A program made the translations under genes and the position numbers. The notes below the pieces were generated by a model. That model was not told the origin of the DNA. It ran no database searches and saw only the letters and a program-made list of their open reading frames with translations. Shown here piece after piece: positions 25,532-33,001 of a stretch of 64,000 bases of DNA. This DNA is from Streptomyces liliiviolaceus. Lineage in GTDB: Bacteria; Actinomycetota; Actinomycetes; Streptomycetales; Streptomycetaceae. Position 1 is the first letter of the stretch. Each line of letters opens with the position of its first letter. The stretch is from the NCBI RefSeq assembly GCF_018070025.1, contig NZ_JAGPYQ010000002.1, positions 1,612,001 through 1,676,000 of the forward strand, given 5' to 3'.

Positions 25532-26803
25532 GTGGTCCAGGTCCGGCTGGCCGACGCCGGAGACCTCCATATGACATGGACGTGGGTCAGCGGGGTCCAG
25601 GGTTTCGGCACCGGATACGCTCCCGCCGCCGACGTGGACGAGGCGATCCGCGCCCTGGCCGCGGCCCTGCCGGGTGCGGGCGAGCACGGGGGCGCGGAGG
25701 GTATGCGGCGCGCGTTCGCGTCCGGGGCGCTGGCCTCGTACGAGGAGGAGCGCCGCCTCGCGCGCCTGCTGGCCGAGGCGCTGTGGCCGCCGGGCCTGAC
25801 CGACCAGATCCGGCAGGTGTCGGCGCGTCTGGGCCGTCCGCTGATACGGCTCCAGCCGTCACCCAGGGTCGCCCAGGTGCCGTGGGAGCTGCTGGCCGTG
25901 GACGGCGGAGATGGCGACAAGCTGCTCGAAGGCGATGTCCGGCTCATCGATCTCGCGGACATCGCCACGTCGGTGCCGGCCTCGCTGCGGCGGCCCGGCG
26001 CCGTGAGCCCGAACTCAGCGGCCCCGGACGCCGTCGTCCTCGTCCTGGACCCCCGTGTGCCCGGTCACCGTGCCGACTCCCCGCTCGGATCGGTTCTCGG
26101 ACGGCCCGGCTCGGACCCCGCTCTGCTGTCCCTCGTACAACGCCGTCTCGACACGGGAACCGTCGAACCCCCGGTCGCCACCCCCGCCGAGGCCCTGCGC
26201 CGCACGGACCTGGACCGCGACTGGCTGAGCGAGGTGCTCCGCAGGGGCGCCCGACGTCTGATGTACGTCGGACACGTGAGCGGCGCGCCGGTCGAGGGCG
26301 GCCGGAGCGAGGACGTCACCCTCCACCTGTGCTGCGGCCCGAGGACCACCGGACTGACCGAACCGGTCCGCGCCCACCGGCCGTTGTCGGCCAAGGACCT
26401 CCTGCTGGGTACGCTCCCGCTGCGGGCCGACGGCGTACCGGGAGCGGAGTTGTGGCCCGCACCGGAGCGCGTCGCGCTGATCGCCTGCGAGAGCGGCGGC
26501 GATCTCCGCTTCGCCGAGTCGTTCGGCCTGGCGTCCGCGATGATCCACAACGGGGCCAGGCTGGTCACCGCAACCCGCTGGGTGCTGCCGACCAGTTTCG
26601 CCTTCCACCGGCTGGCCGCTGTGCCGGAGTCTGTTCGTCCGCTCACCGACCTCGTCATCGCCGTCGACGACGCCCATGAACACGCCGATCCCGTGCGGCG
26701 CCTCGGTTCCTGGCAGCGAGAGCGGTTGGACCGCTGGCGCGCCGACGGCCGGATCGAGCACGCGCCCCTGCTGTGGGCGGCCGTCACCTGCATCGTGAGA
26801 TGA
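25532..26803 (+). CDS. CHAT-domain (caspase-like) protease
   Basis: A 423-aa protein of the clan CD cysteine-peptidase fold. The catalytic pair is visible: H248 in LMYVGHVSGAP and C319 in VALIACESGGDLRF. Between and before these lie the typical core strands (PLIRLQPSPRVAQVPWELLAV) and, after, ASAMIHNGARLVTATRW. Such enzymes cleave specific partner proteins, often in defence or cell-death modules. Start GTG 25532 lies 18 bases after the TPR stop; the frame is open further back (LVADELTHPNRP) without a good start codon. It is the last gene of the four-gene operon. The target is unknown; the two unrecognised upstream proteins are natural candidates. Confidence 0.85.
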   Translation: MVQVRLADAGDLHMTWTWVSGVQGFGTGYAPAADVDEAIRALAAALPGAGEHGGAEGMRRAFASGALASYEEERRLARLLAEALWPPGLTDQIRQVSARLGRPLIRLQPSPRVAQVPWELLAVDGGDGDKLLEGDVRLIDLADIATSVPASLRRPGAVSPNSAAPDAVVLVLDPRVPGHRADSPLGSVLGRPGSDPALLSLVQRRLDTGTVEPPVATPAEALRRTDLDRDWLSEVLRRGARRLMYVGHVSGAPVEGGRSEDVTLHLCCGPRTTGLTEPVRAHRPLSAKDLLLGTLPLRADGVPGAELWPAPERVALIACESGGDLRFAESFGLASAMIHNGARLVTATRWVLPTSFAFHRLAAVPESVRPLTDLVIAVDDAHEHADPVRRLGSWQRERLDRWRADGRIEHAPLLWAAVTCIVR

Positions 26804-26853
26804 GGGCCGGTAGGCCGTGCGTCGCCGGGTGACGGGCAGGGGGTCGTGCCTCG

Positions 26854-27729
26854 TCAGGTGACGGGCAGGAGGCCGTGGAGAAGGGCCGCTCCCAGGGCGA
26901 TCGCCGCGATCCCGGCGAGCAGCAGACCCATGACGAATCCGACCGCCGACGCCCGCTCGCGGCGGTCGTGGTCGAGGTCGGGGGTGAAGACGGCCGGGTC
27001 GCCGGGCGCGTAGTGGATCGTGAGGGCGCGGTCGAGGGACAGCCGGGGCTGTGGGACGCCCTCGCGGCACAGCGCGGTGACATGGACTCCCTCGCGGGTG
27101 GTGAAGGCGACGACGGGCGCGTGGTTCACGATCTCGTCGCCCTCTCCGTCGGTGTGGATGTCCTTGGTCACGGCGACCACGCGGCCCGGGGCGGCGACCG
27201 CCCCGTCCAGCAGAGCGGCGCGGGCGCGCGCGTGCTGCCGGTCCCGGCTGAGCGCGCCGACGACGAGCAGGAGTCCGCCGAGGCAGATGAGCCCGTCCGG
27301 CCAGCCGCGTACGACGAACGTCTGGACGACCAGCCCCACGAGCAGCAGCAGGAGCATGCAGTTCGGGCCGCCCAGCCCCCGTTCCTCCCCCACCCGGTCC
27401 AGCATGAGGTGGAATCGCTCCGGGTGGCGGCGCGGATAGCGCACCGGGAACTCCCGGCCCACCCAGGCCGCCTCCACGACATGGCCGTTCCGTCCCGCAT
27501 GCCGGAGTCTGAACTCCCGCCCGGTGGACGGGTCCTGGAAGGCGACGGTCACCGGGATCCCGGGCCTCTTGGAGTCACCGTGGCCCGGCCGGTGCACCTC
27601 CACGACCCGCGCCGTCACCCACACCGCGCGCTGGGGCCGTGTCAGCCCGGCGAGCGAGCCCGCGTAGCCGACCAGCGCCGCGCCCGCGGGCACCGTCCAC
27701 CACAGTTCGAGCATCCCCTGCGCATCCAT
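26854..27729 (-). CDS. DUF3592-like membrane protein
   Basis: A 291-aa integral membrane protein with four hydrophobic segments: near residues 8-30 (LWWTVPAGAALVGYAGSLAGL), about 125-145 (CMLLLLLVGLVVQTFVV), about 148-165 (LICLGGLLLVVGAL) and at the C-terminus (VGFVMGLLLAGIAAIALGAALLHG). Two beta-rich soluble parts (VWVTARVVEVHRPG; VTVAFQDPSTGREF; TIHYAPGDPAVFTPD) match the DUF3592 pattern, including the G-x(2,3)-YxPxxP-type stretch FPVRYPRRHPERF. Function unknown. It is convergent with the CHAT gene and has the second copy of the shared 16-bp motif 27-42 bases upstream of its start. Confidence 0.8.
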   Translation of the reverse strand: MDAQGMLELWWTVPAGAALVGYAGSLAGLTRPQRAVWVTARVVEVHRPGHGDSKRPGIPVTVAFQDPSTGREFRLRHAGRNGHVVEAAWVGREFPVRYPRRHPERFHLMLDRVGEERGLGGPNCMLLLLLVGLVVQTFVVRGWPDGLICLGGLLLVVGALSRDRQHARARAALLDGAVAAPGRVVAVTKDIHTDGEGDEIVNHAPVVAFTTREGVHVTALCREGVPQPRLSLDRALTIHYAPGDPAVFTPDLDHDRRERASAVGFVMGLLLAGIAAIALGAALLHGLLPVT

Positions 27730-27755
27730 CCGGCGACGCTCCCACCGCGGCGGCT

Positions 27756-27771
27756 CCTACCGATCCCAGGT
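27756..27771. promoter_or_regulatory. Shared 16-bp motif, copy 2 (right side of CHAT operon)
   Basis: Exact second copy of CCTACCGATCCCAGGT, upstream of the DUF3592-like gene. The flanks differ from copy 1, so it is not part of a longer duplication. Confidence 0.5.
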
Positions 27772-27941
27772 CGGGGCGCGACCCGCTCGGTGGTGGGTCG
27801 GCGCCGACCGTTGATCCGTACGGTCAAGCGAGGTGATCACTCGATCGTGAGTTGCCGCCCTCCCCTGCCCGGTTTGTCGTGATGCTGGGAGGAACGGCGT
27901 GCGACCGGCGCCGTCCGGATGTGCTGTGGGTGGGGAGTGGC

Positions 27942-28220
27942 GTGACGCAAGCGACGGAACGACGCGGGGGCCTGGACGAACGGGCCGTCCTGCTGGTGGC
28001 GGGCCTGGCCGAGCTGACGGTGAGCACGGTGGGTTCGGCCCTGGGGACCGTACGGGGGCTGCTGCGGCGCTCGGACGCCGCGGAGCTGGCGGCGGAGGCC
28101 GAGCACGATCTGCTGGCGCGCGGGCGGCTGGTGCTGGACCGGTACGCGTCCGCGCCCCCGGCGCACCTGGAGCTCCTCGCCCGGCGCGCGGCGGCCCGAC
28201 GGGCCGCCGATGACGTCTGA
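27942..28220 (+). CDS. Small partner protein of the prenyl synthase (unknown function)
   Basis: A 92-aa helical, Ala/Leu/Arg-rich protein (AVLLVAGLAELTVSTVGSALG; EAEHDLLARGRLVLDRYAS). GTG 27942 has GGGGAG 7 bases upstream; GTG 27921 is possible. The end overlaps the prenyl synthase gene by 11 bases, so translation is coupled. One moderately hydrophobic helix could associate with membrane. I do not recognise the family; it may be a small subunit or modulator. Confidence 0.65.
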   Translation: MTQATERRGGLDERAVLLVAGLAELTVSTVGSALGTVRGLLRRSDAAELAAEAEHDLLARGRLVLDRYASAPPAHLELLARRAAARRAADDV

Positions 28221-29265
28221 CCGATCGGATCCGGTCGCGTTCAAGGCCCGTGTCGACGAGGTGCTGCACGCGTTCGTCGCCGAGGAGGCCGGGCAGTTGG
28301 CGGCGATCGATCCGGCGCTGGGGCCGGTGGCCACGCAGGTGGAGGCTTCGGTCGCGGACGGCAAACGGCTGCGGGCGGCGTTCTGCTACTGGGGCTGGCG
28401 CGCGGTGGGGCAGCCGGACAGCGACGCGCTGGTGCGGGCCGCGGCCTCCATGGAGCTGGTGCACGCCGCCGCGGTCGTGCACGACGACCTCATCGACGAG
28501 AGCGCGTTACGGCACGGGCGGCCCACCGCCCACATCGCGCTGCGCGGTGCCGTACGCCGTCGTCCGCGCGCCGTCGCCGCCGCCAGATCGCTGGCGCTGC
28601 TGGTGGGGGATCTGCTGATGGGGCTGGCCGGGCAGTTGTTCGCCACCAGTGGGCTGCCCGCGGCCTATCTGGCGCGGGCCCGCCCGTTGTGGTCGGTGCT
28701 GGCCCGTGAGCTGATCGCGGGCGAGTGCCTGGAGATCCTGCGGACCGGGGACGAGCCGGACGTCACGGCTTCGCTGAAGGTGATCCGGTACAAGACCGCC
28801 AAGTACACCGTCGAGCATCCCCTGTTGATCGGCGGCGCCCTGGCCGGGGCGGGCGAGCGGCTGCGCGAGGGCTACTCCGCGTACGGGCTGCCGCTGGGCG
28901 AGGCGTTCCAGCTGCGCGACGACCTGCTGGGCCTGTTCGGGGATGCGCGTCGGACCGGCAAGGCCAACGCCGACGACGTACGCGGCCGGCGCCCCACGGC
29001 CCTGCTCGCGGAGACCTGGCGCCTCGCCGGTGCCGACGACCGGGAGCTGCTGCGCGCCCTCCTGGGCCGACGGGACCCGGACGGGGACGGCCTGCGCGCG
29101 GTACGCGAGGTGATGCTGCGGCTGAAGGCACCCGACCGCGTCGAGGCCATGATCACCGCTCGGGTCGAGGAGGCCCTCGGCGTACTGGACGCGCTGGACG
29201 TACCCGCGCCTGCCGCCACGGCCCTGACCTCGCTGGCCCATTCGGCGTCCGCCCGCCTGTCCTGA
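28210..29265 (+). CDS. Polyprenyl (isoprenyl) diphosphate synthase
   Basis: A 351-aa all-helical enzyme that condenses isopentenyl diphosphate with an allylic diphosphate. The first Asp-rich motif is D92-D93-L-I-D96 in VVHDDLIDESALRHG; the second is D237-D238 in LRDDLLGLFGDARRTGK, the form usual in actinobacterial GGPP/FPP synthases. Other landmarks: KRLRAAFCYWGWRA and KTAKYTVEHPLLIGGALAG. Codon 100, just after the first motif, is TTA, so production probably needs bldA. It sits between a small overlapping gene and a DUF2236 oxygenase. Product chain length cannot be read with certainty. Confidence 0.9.
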   Translation: MTSDRSDPVAFKARVDEVLHAFVAEEAGQLAAIDPALGPVATQVEASVADGKRLRAAFCYWGWRAVGQPDSDALVRAAASMELVHAAAVVHDDLIDESALRHGRPTAHIALRGAVRRRPRAVAAARSLALLVGDLLMGLAGQLFATSGLPAAYLARARPLWSVLARELIAGECLEILRTGDEPDVTASLKVIRYKTAKYTVEHPLLIGGALAGAGERLREGYSAYGLPLGEAFQLRDDLLGLFGDARRTGKANADDVRGRRPTALLAETWRLAGADDRELLRALLGRRDPDGDGLRAVREVMLRLKAPDRVEAMITARVEEALGVLDALDVPAPAATALTSLAHSASARLS

Positions 29266-29269
29266 CCCT

Positions 29270-29305
29270 CACAAGGAGCGCTGCCATCACAAGGAGCCCT
29301 GCCAT
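29270..29305. repeat. 18-bp tandem duplication of a ribosome binding site
   Basis: CACAAGGAGCGCTGCCAT (29270-29287) is followed directly by CACAAGGAGCCCTGCCAT (29288-29305), 17 of 18 identical. The second copy leads into the ATG of the DUF2236 gene; in the first copy the same place reads ATC. Two AAGGAG sites therefore precede one start. Confidence 0.85.
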
Positions 29306-30464
29306 GAACCACACCGAGGCGTCGATGGACGCCCTGCGGCGGTCCGGCGACGAACTCGCCGACGCCACCGTCGCCACCCTCTTCGAGCGCGGGGAGGTGG
29401 GAAAGTTCAACACCCTCATGCGGTACGTCTCCACCGTCGGCGCGCCGCTGCCGGACGGGCTCCCCGAGGTGGCCCGGGAGTACCTCCGGGAGACGAGCGC
29501 TCCGCCTGCCTGGGTCGACTGGGGGGAGATGGAGAAGGCCCGGTTGTTCTTCATCGACAACAACGTGCACATCTCCACGGCCCTCTCCTTCGCCTCCATG
29601 CCCGCCTGTTACGTCGTCCCGCACGTGGCGCAGCTGCTGTCGGCGGCCCACGGGCTGAAGTACCCGTCCAAACGGATGGCGGAGACCGGTCAGTTCACCG
29701 TCTACCTCATGCAGCCCGATGCCTTCGAGTCCGGCAGCCGTTTCGTTCCCGCCGCCCAGAAGGTCCGTCTGCTGCACGCCTCCATCCGCCACCATCTGAA
29801 ACGCGAGGACCGCTGGGACACCGAAGCGCTGGGGACGCCGATCTGTCAGGAGGACATGATCGGCGGGCAGATGTTCTTCTCCATGCTGGTGCTGGACTCC
29901 CTGCACCGCCTCGGCATCCACATGTCCACGGAGGGGGCCGAGGCGTACTACTACGCCTGGCGGGTCGTCGGAGCGATGCTCGGTGTCGACCAGGACGCCG
30001 TCCCCAAGTCCCTTGAGGAGGCCCGACAGTTCCTCGATCTGTACATGGTCCGGCACATGGGTCCTTCCGAGGAGGGCGCTCACCTGACCCGGCAGCTCAT
30101 CGACCTCTACGAGGAGGTCGTGCCCGGCACCTTCTTCGACCCGATCGTCTCCGCGCTCATCCGTCATCTCGTCGGCGACACCTGCGGCGACTGGCTCCAG
30201 GTGCCCCGCACCCCGTGGGACACGGTCGTCAAGGCCGTGCCCCACCTTCTCGGTGTGCTGGAGAGCATCGAGGACCGCTCCCCGCTCGGCGCCTGGGCGC
30301 TGGACCGCCTCGGCCACCTCACCACGGTCCTCGAACTGTCCTCCCTCACGCGCGGACGCGTCATGCACTACGCCATCCCCGAACAGTTGAAAAGGGACTA
30401 CGGAGTCTCCGACTCGGTGCGTCGCGCCCAGCGGTGGACCCCGCCCGCCGCCACGGTCTCCTAG
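29304..30464 (+). CDS. DUF2236 / MpaB-family oxygenase
   Basis: A 386-aa protein of the DUF2236 superfamily, which includes the MpaB prenyl-chain-cleaving oxygenase and the heme-dependent latex clearing protein Lcp. Family-like stretches include FSMLVLDSLHRLGI, the Trp/Tyr-rich EAYYYAWRVVGAMLGV and EEARQFLDLYMVRHMG; histidines such as in SIRHHLKRED could bind heme. No signal peptide. ATG 29304 follows AAGGAG. The placement after a prenyl synthase suggests it oxidises or cleaves the prenyl product; this is inference. Its stop codon overlaps the stop of the convergent SDR gene by four bases (CTAG), so no terminator separates them. Confidence 0.85.
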   Translation: MNHTEASMDALRRSGDELADATVATLFERGEVGKFNTLMRYVSTVGAPLPDGLPEVAREYLRETSAPPAWVDWGEMEKARLFFIDNNVHISTALSFASMPACYVVPHVAQLLSAAHGLKYPSKRMAETGQFTVYLMQPDAFESGSRFVPAAQKVRLLHASIRHHLKREDRWDTEALGTPICQEDMIGGQMFFSMLVLDSLHRLGIHMSTEGAEAYYYAWRVVGAMLGVDQDAVPKSLEEARQFLDLYMVRHMGPSEEGAHLTRQLIDLYEEVVPGTFFDPIVSALIRHLVGDTCGDWLQVPRTPWDTVVKAVPHLLGVLESIEDRSPLGAWALDRLGHLTTVLELSSLTRGRVMHYAIPEQLKRDYGVSDSVRRAQRWTPPAATVS

Positions 30465-31309
30465 CGACCTGCCGCCGTGCTGCCCGCGTCAGGGGCAGGG
30501 GCCGGCAGCACGGTGCTCGGGATCTGGGTCAGGGCCGACGCTCCGCCGTCCACGACGTGGACGCCTCCGGTCATCCAGGACGAGTCGTCGGAGGCCAGGA
30601 GGAGGGCCGCCCCTGTGATGTCGTCGGGCCTGCCCCAGCGCCGCATCGGGATCGAGTCCTCCCACGCGGCGACGGCGGCTTCGGGCCGGGGGCCGGGGCC
30701 GCCGATGTTGGTGACGACCGGCCCCGGGGCGAGGGCGTTCACGCGGACGCCGAAGCGGGCGAGTTCCAGGGAGGCCTGGCGGACCAGGCCGACCACGGCG
30801 GCCTTGGACGCGACGTACGGGTAGCTGACGCGTGGTTCCGCGCGCAGGCCCGCCGTGGACGCGGTGACGACGATGCTCCCGGACCGCTGTTCCTTCATGA
30901 CCCGGGCGCAGTGCTGCAGGCAGTGGAACAGGCCGTCCAGGTTGACGTCCATGACCCGCCGCCACGCCGCGAAGGGCAGTTCGTCGATCGCGCCGCCAGG
31001 CTGGAGCAGGGAGGGCACGCCGTTGATGCCCGCGTTCAGGAAGGCGACGTCGAGGCGGCCCGACGCGGCGGTCACGTCGTCCACGAGGGTGCGGACCGCG
31101 TCCGGGTCCGTCACGTCGCACACGTGTGACGTGACGGACCCGCTGCCGGCGGCGGTCACTTTGCCGGCCGCCTCGTGGACCGAGTCCGACACGTCCGCGA
31201 GGTGCACCGTGGCGCCCTCGGCCGCGCAGGCGCGGGCGATCGCGTGGCCGATTCCGCTCGCCGCGCCGGTGACCAGCACCACTCGTCGGTCGATGCGCAG
31301 GGTGTCCAT
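30461..31309 (-). CDS. Short-chain dehydrogenase/reductase, last gene of the catabolic operon
   Basis: A 282-aa classical SDR. It has the NAD(P) loop VTGAASGIGHAIARA, LNAGINGVP (the NNAG position), the active-site YPYVASK pair (Tyr, Lys) after the Ser region VVTASTAGL, and PGPVVTNI. It is expected to oxidise a hydroxyl group, or reduce a keto group, of the operon's substrate or intermediate. It starts four bases after the DUF126 stop, with GGAAAGG upstream. The C-terminal tail of about 25 residues is Pro/Ala-rich and longer than usual. NAD preference is likely from the Asp after the second strand (LADVSD), by family rule. Confidence 0.9.
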   Translation of the reverse strand: MDTLRIDRRVVLVTGAASGIGHAIARACAAEGATVHLADVSDSVHEAAGKVTAAGSGSVTSHVCDVTDPDAVRTLVDDVTAASGRLDVAFLNAGINGVPSLLQPGGAIDELPFAAWRRVMDVNLDGLFHCLQHCARVMKEQRSGSIVVTASTAGLRAEPRVSYPYVASKAAVVGLVRQASLELARFGVRVNALAPGPVVTNIGGPGPRPEAAVAAWEDSIPMRRWGRPDDITGAALLLASDDSSWMTGGVHVVDGGASALTQIPSTVLPAPAPDAGSTAAGR

Positions 31310-31313
31310 CAGG

Positions 31314-31721
31314 TCAGCCTTTCCTTCGTACCAGTAGCGTGCCCGCTGTTCCGTCGACCTCGACGAGGTCCCCGGTGCGGATCGTCCCCGTGGTGTCCAG
31401 GCCCGTCACCGCCGGGACGCGCAGGACGACGAGGCCCAGGGCGAGCTTGCTGTTCATCCGCGTGAACACGATGGCGCACGGGGCGGTGCCCTGCAGCTTG
31501 GCGAGGTGGAACTGCCCGGACCAGCCGGAGGACCCCTTGGCCCCGGGCAGCACCAGTACGGTGCCGGCGACGCTGTGCCCGTGCTGGGGGTGGCGGCTCT
31601 CCACGATGGTGCCGGTGCGCGGGTCGATGCCGCCCCAGCCCGACACCGGGGCCGTGCACACCAGCGCCGGACCGCTCGCCCGTCCGGCGACGACCCCGGT
31701 GCCGTACAGCGGCTCAGGCAT
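31314..31721 (-). CDS. Aconitase X swivel subunit (DUF126)
   Basis: A 135-aa protein matching the small swivelling domain of the aconitase X family (PLYGTGVVAGRASGPALV; GWGGIDPRTGTIVE; GHSVAGTVLVLPGAKGSSGWSGQF). It pairs with the catalytic subunit encoded just upstream, and the two genes overlap by eight bases, the two-gene (type IIb-like) arrangement. The conserved Ser in PGAKGSSG is the expected active-site residue of this domain. Together they should form a [Fe-S]-dependent dehydratase. ATG 31721 is chosen over an earlier in-frame start because it matches the family N-terminus. Confidence 0.88.
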   Translation of the reverse strand: MPEPLYGTGVVAGRASGPALVCTAPVSGWGGIDPRTGTIVESRHPQHGHSVAGTVLVLPGAKGSSGWSGQFHLAKLQGTAPCAIVFTRMNSKLALGLVVLRVPAVTGLDTTGTIRTGDLVEVDGTAGTLLVRRKG

Positions 31722-32994
31722 CGGGCCACCGTCCTTCCAGGGCGGCGGTGACACAGGTGCGTACGCCGCCGAACCAGCCCTGTACGCCGGTGATGGCCGG
31801 CAGGTAGTGCGCCTGCTTCGCGGAGTCGGTGGCGAACACCCGCGTACCCGGCGGCAGGAACTGTCCGATCGCCGGGCAGGTGTCGGACAGGACGCGCCCG
31901 CCGGCCTTCTCGATGGCGGCGACGTGGCCGTGGCGCTCGGCGACCTCTCGCAGGGCGCGCGGAGTGAACACCCACAGGGCCGTGGAGTCCGCGAGGCGCC
32001 GGCCCTCCAGCAGCCCGGCGACCTCGCGGACCTGTTCCAGCGAGGCGTGCGGGCAGCCGATCATCACGAAGTCCACCTCGCGGTCGGTGGCCGTCCGGCA
32101 CAGCGAGGCCACGGTCTCCCTGCGGGCGTCCGCGTCGAAGACCGAGACCTCGGCGGGTTCCCGTCCGGCCAGGGCCTGTTCCACCGTCCGGGCCTCCGGG
32201 GTGACACCGGGCAGGTGGTACATCTCGACGTCACCGGAGGAGGCGGCCGCCGCGCCGAACTGTTTCAGCTGTACAGGCGTCGGCGCGCTCCCCGCGAGTC
32301 CGGGGCCGGTGAGGACCGGGACGGCGTCCTGGACCCGCTCCCCCACCCAGTAGCCGAGGACGTTCCAGTCCTCGGTGGTCACCACCGGGTGCCGGACCTC
32401 GACCAGGTGGGTGGCCCGGCGGTGTGCGTCCAGGTGGTAGCCGCAGTAGGGGGTGCGCCCGGTGAGCATGGACGCGGCGGAGGACTCGCGGCCCTCGGTG
32501 TTGGTGCGGGCCCCGAGCACGGAGTTGATGTAGACGACCGCGGACGACTCCATCCACGCGCAGTGCTCGCCGAACCGGGGCACATTGCCGACCTGGTAGG
32601 GGGTGCAGGTCGAGAGCAGGTCGACGCCCTTGTCGGCGAGGTAGCGCTCGCTGTCGTCCATCGCGGCGGCGTCGCTGGGCGCGATGCCCTGCAGATCCCA
32701 CTGGTCGCGGTCGCGGGGCCCGATGAGCTGGCAGCTGTGGGCGCGGAACGGCGGGACGTCGACCGTCTCATCGAGGTCCAGGGAGAACCGCGAGAACAGG
32801 GCGGCCGGGTCGGTGGTGCCCAGGACCCGTGCGTGCCGTGGTCCGAAGAGGTTGGCGCCGCACACGTTGTCGGTGTCGATGAGGCGTTCGGCGCCCATCA
32901 ACTCGCCGTAGCGGACGAGCAGTTCGAGGGCGGAGCGGACCGCGGGGCCCTCCTCGCCGGCCAGCATGCGTTCGTCGGCGGGGCTCAGCAGCAT
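31714..32994 (-). CDS. Aconitase X catalytic subunit (DUF521)
   Basis: A 426-aa catalytic subunit of an aconitase X dehydratase (LLSPADERMLAGEEGPAVRSAL opening; IDTDNVCGANLFGPRH; TPYCGYHLDAHR; VLSDTCPAIGQF). The three cysteines in these motifs are plausible ligands of the iron-sulfur cluster. Characterised members dehydrate cis-3-hydroxy-L-proline in bacteria and mevalonate 5-phosphate in archaea; here an IlvD-type dehydratase and an ABC importer in the same operon point to catabolism of a hydroxy acid, not isoprenoid synthesis. ATG 32994 follows GAGGA, which itself overlaps the stop of the FAD oxidoreductase. Confidence 0.88.
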   Translation of the reverse strand: MLLSPADERMLAGEEGPAVRSALELLVRYGELMGAERLIDTDNVCGANLFGPRHARVLGTTDPAALFSRFSLDLDETVDVPPFRAHSCQLIGPRDRDQWDLQGIAPSDAAAMDDSERYLADKGVDLLSTCTPYQVGNVPRFGEHCAWMESSAVVYINSVLGARTNTEGRESSAASMLTGRTPYCGYHLDAHRRATHLVEVRHPVVTTEDWNVLGYWVGERVQDAVPVLTGPGLAGSAPTPVQLKQFGAAAASSGDVEMYHLPGVTPEARTVEQALAGREPAEVSVFDADARRETVASLCRTATDREVDFVMIGCPHASLEQVREVAGLLEGRRLADSTALWVFTPRALREVAERHGHVAAIEKAGGRVLSDTCPAIGQFLPPGTRVFATDSAKQAHYLPAITGVQGWFGGVRTCVTAALEGRWPDA

Positions 32995-33001
32995 GATGTC
33001 C

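Noticed and set aside
23313..25577. A 754-codon minus-strand frame opposite the TPR gene
   Set aside because: Shadow frame with Arg/Gly-rich product; it would run against a closely spaced operon.
26828..26872. Short direct repeat GGTGACGGGCAGG around the DUF3592-like stop codon (two copies, 29 bases apart)
   Set aside because: Likely a small local duplication of the gene end; no sign of function or an attachment site.
28918..28932. Second Asp motif DDLLG in the prenyl synthase as a defect
   Set aside because: RDDLLGxFGD is the normal form in actinobacterial GGPP/FPP synthases, so it is not a missing catalytic residue.
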